Positions 33,940 to 46,183 of a stretch of DNA of 64,000 nucleotides are shown one piece after another. Where the stretch lies: the NCBI GenBank assembly GCA_037043015.1, contig CM073326.1:5863845-5927844 (forward strand). Reading direction: 5' to 3'. The position numbers and the translations under genes were made by a program. Position 1 is the stretch's first letter. Each line of letters starts with the position of its first letter. Below the pieces are notes generated by a model, which saw only the letters and a list, made by a program, of their open reading frames with translations, had not been told where the DNA came from and did not search any database. The stretch is from Bryum argenteum. Taxonomy: Eukaryota > Streptophyta > Bryopsida > Bryales > Bryaceae.

Positions 33940-34309
33940 TGGAGCTCACTCGGCCTTTACTTTTGCTCGCGCTTTTTTATTTGCATATGGGGTCTTCGAT
34001 CAACGTATAAGATGCACGATGTCGTCTTGCAGAAAGTGATATCAGCTCCTATCACTTTCTTTGACCGCAACCCCCGTGGTCGCATTTTAAACAGGTGAAA
34101 CTACTTGAAGACCCATCATAACACAAAATTGAGCGTAGAAATCTAGTGTTGGAGATGATATGTTGCAAGATTGACTATCCTCTTACATTTCTGCAGGTTT
34201 TCGTCGGACCAGTTCTCCGTAGATGACACCCTACCGTGCATAGCCAATATTTGCCTTGCCGAGTTCTTTATTCTTCTGGGGACTTGTTGTGTTCTCTTGT
34301 ACATCGAGG
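33940..34309 (+). pseudogene. ABCC-type (MRP, ABCC10/ABCC13-like) transporter fragment, two exons
   Basis: Encodes part of a transmembrane domain of an ABCC transporter. TFARAFLFAYG is followed, after a one-base frame change, by YKMHDVVLQKVISAPITFFDRNPRGRILNR (cited in part: APITFFDRNPRGRILNR). Exon 1 ends at 34094 (AACAG/GTGAAA). Exon 2 runs from 34196 (GCAG/GTTTTC) to 34309 before GTAAAT and reads FSSDQFSVDDTLPCIANI, then LLGTCCVLLYIE. The splice phase joins NR to FS correctly. No nucleotide-binding domain is nearby, so this is an isolated fragment, retained as genomic DNA with its intron. Confidence 0.8.
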
Positions 34310-34433
34310 TAAATAAGATCCATTCTTCATGAACTTCCCCTTCATTAATTGGTGGTGTAATTGATGTATGATAATTCTGATCTTCGACATGAGAAGGTGT
34401 TTCAGGGGCATGTGTAAGGCGTTCCTCACTTAA

Positions 34434-34666
34434 ATCTACAACCAATCTTTCCTCTGAAGTGGAGCTGAAGTGAAGGTACAGTTGCATACTTTATTTTTAG
34501 TTTATGCTTGTAGATTACTAGTAGTCATTAGAGCAAAAGCTTTAGTTTTAAATCTACATCCAATCTTTCCGGTTGAAGTGGAGCTAAAGTGAAGTTACAG
34601 TTATATACGGTATTTTTACTTTTCACTTGGAGATCATTAGTAGTCATTATAGTAAAAGCTTTATGC
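34434..34666. repeat. Tandem duplication of about 117 bp
   Basis: AAATCTACAACCAATCTTTCC at 34434 recurs near 34550 as AAATCTACATCCAATCTTTCC. The following GAAGTGGAGCTNAAGTGAAG, TAGTAGTCATTA and AAAAGCTTTA are shared. Noncoding. Confidence 0.75.
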
Positions 34667-34784
34667 TGATGACATCTTCATTTGCATTATATAGGGAAAT
34701 TATATATTCGCATTATGTATCATTAGCATTTAGATTTTGGAGAGAACTGTCTCAAGTTTAGCGTGTTTCAATTTTACTGGAATC

Positions 34785-35459
34785 ATGGCTGATGAGTTTC
34801 GGATTCCTGATGATCAGTCAAAGGTGCTTGAAGGTTTACGACAAAATTGGACACTTCAACTCGCGCTTTCTTGTCAAAGAACAACCTTTGCTGCGCGCCG
34901 CTTGCGCACCACCCACCCGGCCGCTTTGGCGGTGGTGGTTAAGCAAGAAGAATCTGCACCTGCCCACCCTCAACCTACGCCTGCCCAGCACCAGCCTGCT
35001 TCCGCGGAGAAGGTCAAACCTGGAGAGTCATCAATCCAGCGTAAGCATAAGAAACCATCAGTCCTACCTATGAACATTGCAAAAGGCCCTAATTACATTG
35101 AGCTCTCAAGCAGCAGCGACGAGGAGGACGTGCCTACTGAAATGGTGGCTAATTCAGGCACTGGGAGAAAAGAGCCTCTAGCCTTGGAGTATTTCACACA
35201 ACCGGAACAATAGTATGAAGTTGAACAGGGGGTGGGTGAAGGTGAGCAGGAGCGTGAAGGTGAGGAGGAGCGTGAAGGTGAGGACGAGCGTGAAGGTGAG
35301 GAGGAGCGTGAAGGTGAGGACGAGCGTGAAGGTGAGGAGGAGCGTGAAGGTGAGGACGAGCGTGAAGGTGAGTGGGATTTGAGAGAATTTGTATATTGTG
35401 TGGTTCATGAATGCGCACGGTGCAAAAAAGTGACTTATTGCTCCAAGCGAAATAATTAG
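34785..35459 (+). pseudogene. Acidic repeat-rich protein, one in-frame TAG
   Basis: From ATG 34785 (MADEFRIPDDQSKVLEG) the frame is open to TAG at 35211-35213 and then remains open in the same frame to 35459. It contains a Pro/Gln-rich stretch, a GPNYIELSSSSDEEDV acidic patch similar in style to the patch in the Mutator-like transposase, a long Glu/Gly/Arg repeat, and a terminal CARCKKVTYCSKR that could bind metal. The stop replaces a likely Gln codon. Function unknown; it may be a transposon accessory or transposase N-terminus. Confidence 0.4.
35239..35372 (+). repeat. Coding minisatellite, 18-bp unit in 36-bp higher order
   Basis: About seven units of GAGGAGCGTGAAGGT-type sequence alternate GAG GAG and GAG GAC, encoding EEREGEDEREGE repeats. 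The minus strand shows a spurious TFTL repeat frame. Confidence 0.92.
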
Positions 35460-35461
35460 AC

Positions 35462-35649
35462 ATAAATGTAATTATGCAAACATTAATTTATTTGATTTTT
35501 CAGCAGTTCCTTGCTTGTTTGCGTTACCTCGCAGCTTGAAATTCAGTCTACTCATCTTAACTTATCGGTTTACTAACTATATAGTCAATGATAAAGCCAT
35601 TTGAGCTTCAGCTAAAAAAAGGTTTGGCTAAGGTGAACGGAACAGCCAG
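35462..35649. other. Spacer before the kinase fragment
   Basis: Short AT-rich spacer. The kinase similarity begins abruptly at 35650, with no upstream exon encoding the glycine loop or VAIK lysine. Confidence 0.5.
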
Positions 35650-36330
<681 letters not shown>

Positions 36331-36494
36331 TTCCATCTAGACTTTCATCCAGATTTTCAGTGAACTGTAGTGTCGTCGCCTTTTGCGGGCGGCACTGCAA
36401 GCTCAGAGAAGCTTATGTCGTCGGCCCTCACTGCCGAATCCATTTGCGGAAGTTTTAGTTCATTTGCGATTTAGGTTCGTTTCGTTCTCTAGCG

Positions 36495-38028
36495 ATGGGT
36501 TCGTCTTCGCTCCCCTGGAAGTGGATCGCCGAGAAGATCGTGGACAGGGGAGGCTCCTCCCATGCTGCGTTCGTTGATATGATTCTGACCGCGTTCGTTC
36601 CTGAAGAAGAGCACACCCCGATTATGCTACGGGGAGCGTTGAGGAACCTTGAGAGGATGGCGATCACACACGAAATCGACGTACGGGCAATCTTGATAGT
36701 GAATGTACTTGCTCAGCAGGACTTCGGAGCTCTCGCCGGGGCGTCTACAGGTGGAAAGCGATTGACTATAGAGGAGGAAGACCTCCTTCTTCGACTTCGA
36801 ACAGAGGTTAGTTCTCAAAATGCTTACCTGTACGGTTTGTTTGATTATCTATGTCTATGGTTTTCTTATCGTTACCTAGGGTTCACCGCTTTTGACATAA
36901 TCACGGTTTGTGAATCATTTTCCAGGTTGTTCTCTCTGTTTTGCGGGAAGGTGAAGAAGCGACTCCAGACTGGCTAAATTTTGGAGCAGTGCTGGACAAA
37001 GTCTTTGGAGACGCAAACGGAGATAATTGCCTGCTCAAGCGTAAAAGCGAACTCAGCGCATTGCTGAAGGTAGGTGCACATGACCAGAATCGTCAAAATA
37101 GAAACTAAAGAGACTCTATTAACCCTTAGAAACTTCATGTAGTTGCGGAATTTTTTCGTCATCAACAAATTAGGTTGAAGATCAACAACATAAAGTAAGC
37201 ATATTTCTACATTTCATAGTTCGTAGCTCTTGCACATTTTGATGTTGATTCGTAAAAGAGGTGCATGTTCTGGTTTCGTAGGTGACAGCTTTTACTTTTG
37301 CATTTGTGAAAAGCAACATTTTTTAGCACCCATCTCATTTTATAGATGACTAAGCAGGTGAGAAGGGGGTGTGTAAGGAATGCCTTAAGTTTGATTAGGA
37401 TGCAATTTTGTTTCTCACTTTTGATTTTAACATCAAGTTGGTTTGTATTTGCTTTTCTCCATACTTGAGGGCTACAACATTGCGAACCTGTGGATCAACA
37501 CCTACCATTTGAGGATGTTGTGAAGCTGACGTGGTAATCCTGACTAGTGCAAGAGAAAAATCCACACCGACTATATGAAAACTGACTTCAGAGGAAAAAA
37601 TTCACATTCATCTGCTATAATACCGTAAACTTGCAAGGTCTTTGTAGGAAGTGCTCAAAACCAGAAATCTCACCAAAAAAAGAGACGAAATGACTAACCT
37701 TCAGGAGTATACTACATTAGAAGCATACGTTGATTTGTGGACTTCACGCTCCACGGTAGCAAGAAGCCGCACGCTGTTACAGTTAAATGCAAATGCATTT
37801 AGTTCAAGGACACGAGTGTTGCTTGTTGTAATCCGAAGTGAGCAGTTAGTTAGAGTCTACCAATTTCAATCACTAAAAACAAAAACACTGCTCGATCTTG
37901 CTACCTTTCCTTCTTTGGATCAGAAGAACTTCAATCAATGTGCACGTACTCATGGCTCGAGTTCTCTGTTTTCGACATTCTGCTCAAATCATACGCTGTA
38001 TGTGTATCAAGCCTCCCACCGTGAGTGA
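36495..38028 (+). CDS. Multi-exon gene of unknown function
   Basis: Exon 1, 36495-36806, opens MGSSSLPWKWIAEKIVDRGG and includes AFVDMILTAFVPEEEHTPIM. Exon 2, 36926-37069, encodes VVLSVLREGEEATPDWLNFG and KRKSELSALLK. Exon 3 begins about 37648 with EVLKTRNLTKKRDEMTNLQE. All three joins are GT-AG and phase 0, which argues for a real gene or gene fragment. Exon 3 may end before 38028, and further exons may lie near 38480-38800. The predicted product is helical and soluble. I do not recognise the family. Confidence 0.5.
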
Positions 38029-38029
38029 G

Positions 38030-39214
38030 TGCTGATCCTCAAGTGTTTCAGGGCTTCCTAACCCCTGAAGTTTGTTCTCTTTAGCTTTTTCAGATCGAGT
38101 TTCATTCTCTCGTTTTTAAACATTGTGATGGATGTAGAGAAATCAAAGAGCTTCCTGGGAAACTATTTTCTAAAGAAAGAGGACATATAATGTATACATT
38201 ATCAAACTTTTTAGTTCTCGAACCTAACTGAGTTGGCTAATTTTATTTTATTTTGAGGTAAAACAAATCTTCCTCATAACTCGACTTTCTGTCTCGTAAC
38301 ACAAAATCTTCCCTCGGAAGTTGATAGCCAATTGTGTTTAGAAAGACAAACGCACCAACAAGGATCTCTACCAAAAGTTCAGTTAACTGCGGAAGAGAGG
38401 TAAAAACAGAGTTCTAAACTTCTAATCACGCATCTAGCAGACTGAAACACAAGCAGGAAGTTTAACATTTGTTGAACTTACAGTGGGCAGAGGTTTTCGC
38501 GCCGCGGATTCTTCCTTCAAGCAGCTTGCGACAGAACAGTGTCCAGAAATTGTGCGCCAAAAGGTGGTGCACAACTTACAATCATTGATTCAAACTGTAG
38601 CTGCAACCTCGATAAACATTACGAGGAGTGATGATCAACAAAGTGGTAGGGTTTCGATCCTGCATTCTTGCTTGCTTGCTGCGAAAAAGGCGGGATCAAT
38701 GGCGAATCGGACACATTTCAAATTTTTGTCAAGGCATCTCCCTTTCATCGTGGGGGCACGCCCATGGATTCCTCTAAGCTACACTGAATATGAGAATTAG
38801 TATTCGCGAAAGATCATTGTAATGCAAGCATGACATAAGAAAACCAGTTCTGATGGTATTTGTCAACTCTTGAGAAATTATAGAAGTTCAGTTAATGTAA
38901 TTGTATAGTGTTTTTTGTGCAAGGCACTGTAATTGCGAACATCGCTCTAAATATTAAAAAAACCTACTTTTGTAGAAACACTCATTGTGAATTCTAACAC
39001 TATTTACGAATAACAGTAACTTTTTGACATTGTGATCTTTTGGAATATGGATTTCTAGGAATGAAATGTGGATATTTTTTTGATGGAATGAATGGAATTG
39101 GATGATTTTAGAAAGTAAAGCAAGAAACAATTATTTCAAATGGCGGATGCAAAGAAAAAGTCAAGTGCAAATGGCGGGTGCGAAGAGAAATGGCGACATA
39201 TGCAGCCATCAACA
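38030..39214. other. Mostly noncoding; possible further exon near 38480
   Basis: An open frame at 38483-38800 follows a possible acceptor (TTACAG/TGGGCAG) and could belong to the gene upstream, but no domain is visible. The rest is AT-rich. Confidence 0.35.
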
Positions 39215-40184
39215 TTAACCCCTAAACGTCCCAGCCTATTTTTAGCCAAAAATCACATTTCCAAAAAAAAGTGTCATAGATGAAAATGAATATAAGCTAT
39301 TTAGATCTCAAGCGTACAAACTTGTAATAGATTTGTTGTAGGTCATGTGGATCAAAATTTGAGTCATGAGGCCTTATAGATTGCAAGACCATAACATATT
39401 AGTGCGCAAAACAAGCTACAAAATTTCATCATTTTCACTTTAGAGTGGAAAATCTACCAACAAAGCCTACTCCAATGAAAAAATCTTCAACTAGAAAGTT
39501 GTTCATCTTCATCTCAATAGTACCCCTCTGTAAAAAAAATCATCAAAATAATTACTTGGCTCAAAAAATACCCTTGCAATGGTGAAATCTACCCAAAAAT
39601 TTACAAAGGGAAAATAGTCCAAAACTAGTCCCTATGCACTCAAATCTACGACTTATCTACGAAACATCTTCGATTTGGTCAGAATTTGTACTACTGAGAG
39701 TAGACTCTAATAGAATCCATCCAAAAAAATAAAGTTGGAATTTAACGATGGATGAAAAAGATACAGTTGTTCAAAAATCATCCATTTTTCACTTTTTTCA
39801 TTGTGGAAACATCATTGAAAATGTAATACCAAATGTATTTGGATCAAAAATCTTCCAAGTAGAAACTTGTTAGATTTCATCTAAAGACCATGTTCATGTA
39901 AAAAAATTTCATCAAAAACTATTTCTGGTTTCACATAATTGGCTTGTAATGATAAAACATGCATAATATCTAAAAACCCAAAACCAAAAGCTACCTTCAC
40001 TAAAATTCATGCCATTAATTCATAGTTGATTGTATGGCTCTGAAAGTTTTACCATACACACTAGACTTGATTTGGGACCCAACCCAAGTGATTTGGGACC
40101 CAACCCAAGGCGTTATGGCTCTTCAAAGTTTCTGCCCTCCATCCAAAATGTAGAAAAACGACATTGGGGACGTTTAGGGGTTAA
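39215..40184 (+). mobile_element. Nonautonomous DNA element, 970 bp (MITE family 1, copy a)
   Basis: Bounded by TTAACCCCTAAACG and CGTTTAGGGGTTAA, perfect 14-bp inverted ends consistent with a TA or TTAA target duplication. No coding capacity. Copy b at 41357-42338 is its inverted partner, and decayed relatives occur at 54420-56372. Confidence 0.82.
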
Positions 40185-41356
40185 GTACCCACAAATTGAC
40201 AAATAGTGTTAGAAAGATAGTAAGGGTGATCATCACCTCACATTTTTGTAATGTAAGTCATTTTTGTAAGAAGTTTCACCAAAATGTTGAACCCTTTCAT
40301 CCTATGAATTGAAGGATATAGAAGTATTTGAATAAAAATAGGTAAGTGCATTGTTTCCAAACAGAAGGACATTTGACTTTGAGCAAGCACCACCACTTCA
40401 TACTGTACCAAAAACACTACCATTCTTGGAATAGCAACTGTACATAGAATTACTTGCCATTACCCAAAGGCTTTGAAACATTGAAGGTACACATAATTAT
40501 CAACCCCTAAATCTCCTTGTTGTTTTGGGAGCAAGAAGTCTCAAATCCGCCTTCCAAGTCCCCTGCACTCGGGGCCATGTGAATCAAAAAAAAAAATTAA
40601 AAAAATCTACTTTTAGACTTCCAACCGTAGGATCTTGTACCTTACTTGTATTTGAGTTGCTGCTAAAAGTTTCAATTGTTGAATCTCCTTTGTTTATGAG
40701 AACATGACATTCAAAGTTGATGCAGAAGTTTTTTGGCTGTTGTCCGGGACACATGGTGTAAATGGTGCCAGGGGCAAGTTGGAGTTTGTTACCCCAAAAA
40801 ATTTGAATACATTTTTTTCTATGTAGGTAAACAAGTTGTGTACCCTCATGCAAAAGTTTAAACACTCATTCCGCTTTTTTGACCTTCGTGCAAATTGTTT
40901 TATGAAAGGTCACAAAACCACGACATAGTAGAACATGCGTTTCATTACATATATTCGGTTTAGGAAAAAATTGAACGACAAGTGGTGCCTCCATGGGTTT
41001 GTGAGTTTTGAGAGAAAAAATCTCAATAATTTAGATTTTTTGAATTTCGACAACTTTTGTAGGAAATAATTTGAAGATTACTAGAAACTGTGAAAAAAAA
41101 TACTGTAATTATTGGAGGTTTCTCTTGTGAAATCGGCACATTTTTTGACTGAGGTCACTTAACTGTCTCTTTTGGACTTGAGACTTAAATTTCTCAATGA
41201 AGGTTTTAAGATTGGAATTCAGCTTTGCAAATTTTACCACATTCACTTTGTTGTATAAGGAACACCCTGTAGAAATCTTAGGCAAAAATATTAATTTCAA
41301 CCCCTTCAAAATGGCTGTCCGAAATCGCTAAATCCCACTTCCAGTTTTAAGGGTAC
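40185..41356. repeat. Spacer of the large inverted repeat; dispersed repeat
   Basis: Noncoding. 41070-41345 is shared with 21160-21520. The outer border TTAAGTACCC next to copy a reappears inverted next to copy b, so the inverted duplication may extend slightly beyond the elements themselves. Confidence 0.5.
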
Positions 41357-42338
41357 TTAACCCCTAAACGCGCAGAATGTCCAAAAGCGACATTTTGGAT
41401 GGAAGGCAGCAACTTTGAATAGCCATATCTTCTTCATCCGAGGTCCGTTTTGGATGAAATTACTTGAGTTAGGTTTCAAATCAAGTCTAGTGTGTGTTGT
41501 AAACTTTGCAAGCCTATACAATAAAGTATGAATTAATGGAATGCACTTTAGTGAAGACAGCTCTTGATTTTGGGTTTCCAAGCATGGGCATGTATTACCA
41601 TTGCAAGCCAATTATGTGAAATTAAAAATAGTTTTCATGAATTATTTTTTTCATGGTCATGATCTTAAGGTGATTCTTAACAACTTTGTAGTGAGAAGTT
41701 TTTTGATCCAAATGATTTTGCTATTGGATTTGCAATGATGTTTTGTCAACAGAAAAAGTGAGAAAATGGATGATATTTGAGGAGCTATATCTCCTTCATC
41801 CACCGCTGGATTTCAACTTAATTTTTTGGGATGGCCTCCAATTAGATTCTAGTCTAAGTGGTAGAAACCTTAACAAGATTGAAGATGTTTTGAAGATAAG
41901 GCATGAAATTGAATGCAAAGGGTCCAATTTTGTACTATTTTTCCTTTGTAAAATGTTTGGTAGTTTTTACCATTGCATGGCTTTTATTTGAGCCAAGGAA
42001 TTTTTTGATGAATTTTTGTTGGGTAAAGGACTTATTGAGATGAAGGTGAACATCTTTCTAGTAGGTGATTTTTTTTTCATTGCAATAGGTATATTGGTAG
42101 CATTTCCACCTCAAAGTGAAAATGATGAAATTTTGCGGTTTGTTTTTAGTATTAATATGTTATGATCTCCCGATCTATAAGGCCTCATGACTCAAATTTT
42201 CGTCCACATGATCTTCAATAAGTTTATTACAAGTTTGCACGGTTGAGATCTTAATAGCTTCTCTTCATTTTCATCTATGCCGATTTCTTTGGAAATGTGC
42301 TTTTCTGCTAAAAATAGGGTGGGGCGTTTAGGGGTTAA
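41357..42338 (-). mobile_element. Nonautonomous DNA element, 982 bp (MITE family 1, copy b, inverted)
   Basis: Ends TTAACCCCTAAACGCG and GGGGCGTTTAGGGGTTAA. Its reverse complement follows copy a throughout (CCTATTTTTAGC, GATGAAAATGAA, TTAGATCT-like, ATGAGGCCTTATAGAT). Confidence 0.82.
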
Positions 42339-45290
42339 TGGTTAATGAGGCAAAAGTCCTCAAAAACTAGACACTTTGTAAATGGGCATTCCAAACTACA
42401 TTACATTAGGAACCTTATAAATAAAAAATTAATAAATGGGTATCTCAAAGTACAAAAAAGTGCATACCTTTGGAAAAAGGATCATTGGATGGGCATTCCA
42501 GCTTGTCGCTTATGTCACTGAAGTTATTTGATTTTTTTCTAATGATGCAAATAATATCTCAAAGGTATTATTAGGTCAAGTATAACTTGTTCCATCATGT
42601 GGTATTAGGATCATCTTGGACTATATGAACATTAATTCTCATCTTCTGGTTTTTCACATGTACAAATTCACTTTAGTTAGCAATTTCCGTCATTGCGCAC
42701 GTTGTTGTTGTTGTCACGTACACATACTCAATCGTTTAATCAGCACACTCATTCCGAGAGCACTTGATGATGGTTGGCATTGACATTTTGCCATCATAAG
42801 ATATTGGTCGTAGTTTCATATGTCGGCTAGAAATGATGAATGTGTGGTACATCTTGTGATGTGGGCAGGCGCAACAAATCCAGTCCTACCCCTCAAGCTC
42901 ATTATTATACCCGAGTATTCATATTTCACTTAGTCTCACTTTCGGTGATATTTCAATACCCCCCCCCCCTCCCCCCAAAAGGGAACTCACAGTAATAGCT
43001 CAATTATACCGAGAAAATATGTCGCAAAGACTTAATGTTTAACCCTTGAATGTCCCTTGGGAGGTGTAGAGAAGTGATCGTAGAGCACACATACGTTCCG
43101 CTCTTCAAATTTAGGAGGATAATCAAAGGTATGTTTAGGGAATCCAACCGTATGGGTGTAAGAATTAATGTGCACCTTGTCCAAAGAATTTTTGTGGGGA
43201 GTGATCAATCCCGGGGTTTTGGTGAGAATGCACGAAATAAACCACAAGACAATGAGTTTATATTAGCCGTAGGCTTTTGACATTTTTAGAAAAGTGCCCG
43301 TGGCACCACTCTAAAATCCTTGTTGATCACAAAGTATGTCTTAGAATGGGACGAGCAATGTATCAAAAGGAAGCTATTTGTCTCTTCCTTTCAGAGTAGA
43401 CTCCAAGGTACAGACGAGAAGACGTGCAAATACGCAAAAAAACACGATATATTGGTCGCAACGGCACACTCATACCTCTCAGGGTTATAAAGTGCTCGTG
43501 CCGAATTGTTTGTTGAAAAGAGCAGAGCATGCATCATATCAATCTGGCCTCAATTACAATGGATGGGGAAATTGGAGTAAAACATTGCTTTGCGATCGTA
43601 AACTATATTCCAATCGAAACAAAATGATTTGTAGCATGCTAAGTCTTTACGTAAGGGAAACATGTCATAAACTCCTCATCTTGGGATTTCTCAAAAAAGA
43701 GATTGCATAGATAAGGAAAACGTTTCCAACGGGAACTACATTTGTCCCTTAAATATGTAATTCATCCATTTTTATCACACTTGCATGTACATAAGAGATC
43801 TAAACTAGAAAAGGTCTCTATGTTGCCATTATTGGTGACAAATACAAGGCTAGAAGAATTTTCAAATCGAGGAAATCAAGTAGTTCTAAATTATGGGTTC
43901 CCCATAACGTGAGGTGTTCATATATCCATGCATTTATGATTCTAGAAATATGAAGTATTAAAAGAATAAATCCCCATCCTTATATTTAGACAAGGGTTGT
44001 CTTATGAGACAAAATTCCTACACACATTTGTCATACACAATTTAGACATCTTTAATGTATCAAATGTACATCTCATCTAAATTGTCTCTGACAAATGAAA
44101 AGGAATTTTGTTTGACAAGACAACACTAATTTAGACTTCAAGAAGTATTTATCTTTTAGGCTTCAAATATGCCAATAGAAGAAAAAAAAAAAGTTAGCTC
44201 TTTATGTATTGTGCATCTAACCAACTTTTGTTTTTGTTGTTTCACTTTCAAAAATATCCATAGCTTGGAGGAAATGTGCTTTTTGCCGCGGCTAACATGT
44301 ACTTGTATGTGCTCGTGGAGTGCAAAGTACTCGAGAGAAGGGACATGAGAATTATCTCTTCCATGAGGTGAAGAGCTGAGGGGGATGGCGGGTAGGCTCT
44401 GTCACGAAAGGGACCCCGTCGCGCCCCCCCCCCCCCGGCGGTTGGTAGCCTCCCCCCCTTATCATTGGAATTGCAAAATGAGAATTGGTGGTCCTTGCGT
44501 TCTTGTCTGCCTTGGCCTTTTCCCTTTTACCACAACGTCCATCTCATAAAAGTGCTACTATTTCAACATACATGCTTTGGAACATCAAAAATATAAAAAT
44601 TTGGAATTTTTTTTGCTACAAGGTGAGACCACTTAAATTGTTCCAAGTTGTGGTTTATAGGGTAAGAGATTTTAAATCGGTTTGCCAAACTTTCATGATT
44701 GGTGAGTTGGATGTCTTTAATAGCAATTAGTGTAGTAGCAATTAGTATTATCACCCTGACGATGCTACGAGGGAAGTTTTGACTTCTCTTGCTTGGCATT
44801 AATTTCTTATGTAATGTCAAGCATATCATTGATCATGCATAGAATATGTTTAGAACATGTTTCTTTGGATGGGCACTCACCCATTTAACGGTATTCTACA
44901 CATTTGGTCTTAGAGTTATCGATGATAAAGTTAAAAGTTTTTGTCAATTTCTTTTAGGTGTGTCAAAAGTGGGTTGGCAGTACACCAAGTACGCACTCTT
45001 CCAACTAAACCAAATACGCTCCATATGAGCAGCAATATTTGTAAGCTTATGCTTTCATGACAAGCACGTATAACATTTCTTTAGTAACCTTGTCATGAAT
45101 GAAACTCTAGATGAAAATTATCATCACTTGCATGATGTTGTCCTAATTTTAACAAAAGCTGCATACCTCAAAACAATCCCTAGCTATTGCACTTTGCTGC
45201 TGCAATTTTTTTCATTAGTAGTTGCTTCCAATTTGTATGTCCATTTGTATCTAATCCTTACATCCAAAAAATTGCAAAAAAATTGAAAAC
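42339..45290. other. Noncoding stretch
   Basis: AT-rich with homopolymer C runs at 42961-42977 and 44427-44439 beside CCCCGTCGCGCC. Short open frames (for example around 43050-43280 and 43378-43710) show no recognisable domain. No gene supported. Confidence 0.5.
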
Positions 45291-45522
45291 AACCCCAATG
45301 GCATAATGTTGCTAAAATGGCATACCCCAACTTTTTTGACTTAAAGTTCAAAAACCATGTGATATTACAGAATTTGAAGATGGCATTCTGAAAAATAAGT
45401 GATGATGTATCAAAAGGAGTGATATTACAAAAGAATCTATGATATTACAAAATACACCATTCCGTATGGGTACGTAAGATCATGGTGCTTGGAATAGCGC
45501 CATTTTAACGGAATTGGGGTTT
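45291..45522 (+). mobile_element. MITE family 2, copy a, about 232 bp
   Basis: Left AACCCCAATGGCA and right GCCATTTTAACGGAATTGGGGTT form decayed inverted ends. The interior CAAAAACCATGTGATATTACA, GTGATATTACAAAA and CCATTCCGTATGG matches copy b at 54949-55204. Confidence 0.8.
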
Positions 45523-45972
45523 AAAAAAAAGCCATATTGCTTTTGGAAGGGTGAGCGGGGTGATGTCAACGAGGGAGTGATGATGGGCATCACAGAAACA
45601 TTGTGTTTTCACCCAACCACCCTGCAAAAGCCAAAGGCAAAACACGAAGAAACAATGAGAATGAATGACATGACAACGATGTTCAAAAGCGAGTTAGAAA
45701 GTTTATAATGTAATTTGAGTGAGGGCGGCAGCAACAGTACTCTTTGTCTATAAGTCAAACCTAGTAAGGTGCTCATCCTCAGTTCCAAGTTTAGCATAGA
45801 TACTCATACCCAATACATGAGTAGAAAATTGCAACAACTAAACCACCCAATTGATCGATCTCCTCCCAATTGCAATGTTAGTGACATGCATCCATGTCAC
45901 ATTTAGCATAAGAATATCATACTCCGATCCGATAATCCGATCCGATACGTAAGATGCGTGTAAATCCAATAC

Positions 45973-46170
45973 GGTAGATAGATAGAAACTCCGGTCCCTT
46001 TCTAAGGGGCCGGCGTGAATGAAGTGTCCGTTCGTGATGCTAATATCCCGATGGCCACCGGACAAGGGGAAATTGGAACAATACTACTTCCCCTCAGTCT
46101 CGAGGGTGGACACTATAACTACGGGTTAGTTTCTAGCCTAGTTACTAGTGCCTTGAAGATACTTGACATT
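45973..46170 (-). mobile_element. SINE, 5'-truncated copy with perfect 13-bp duplication
   Basis: Same family as 755-1117: (TAGA)n tail, ACTCCGGTCCCTTTCTAAGGG and CCGATGGCCACCGGACAAGG. The flanking GTAAATCCAATAC is identical at 45960-45972 and 46171-46183. The tRNA-like head is missing, as expected from incomplete reverse transcription. Confidence 0.93.
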
Positions 46171-46183
46171 GTAAATCCAATAC

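Noticed and set aside
35178-35463. Minus-strand TFTLVLTFTLLL repeat protein
   Set aside because: Antisense of the charged-repeat minisatellite; no start context or homology.
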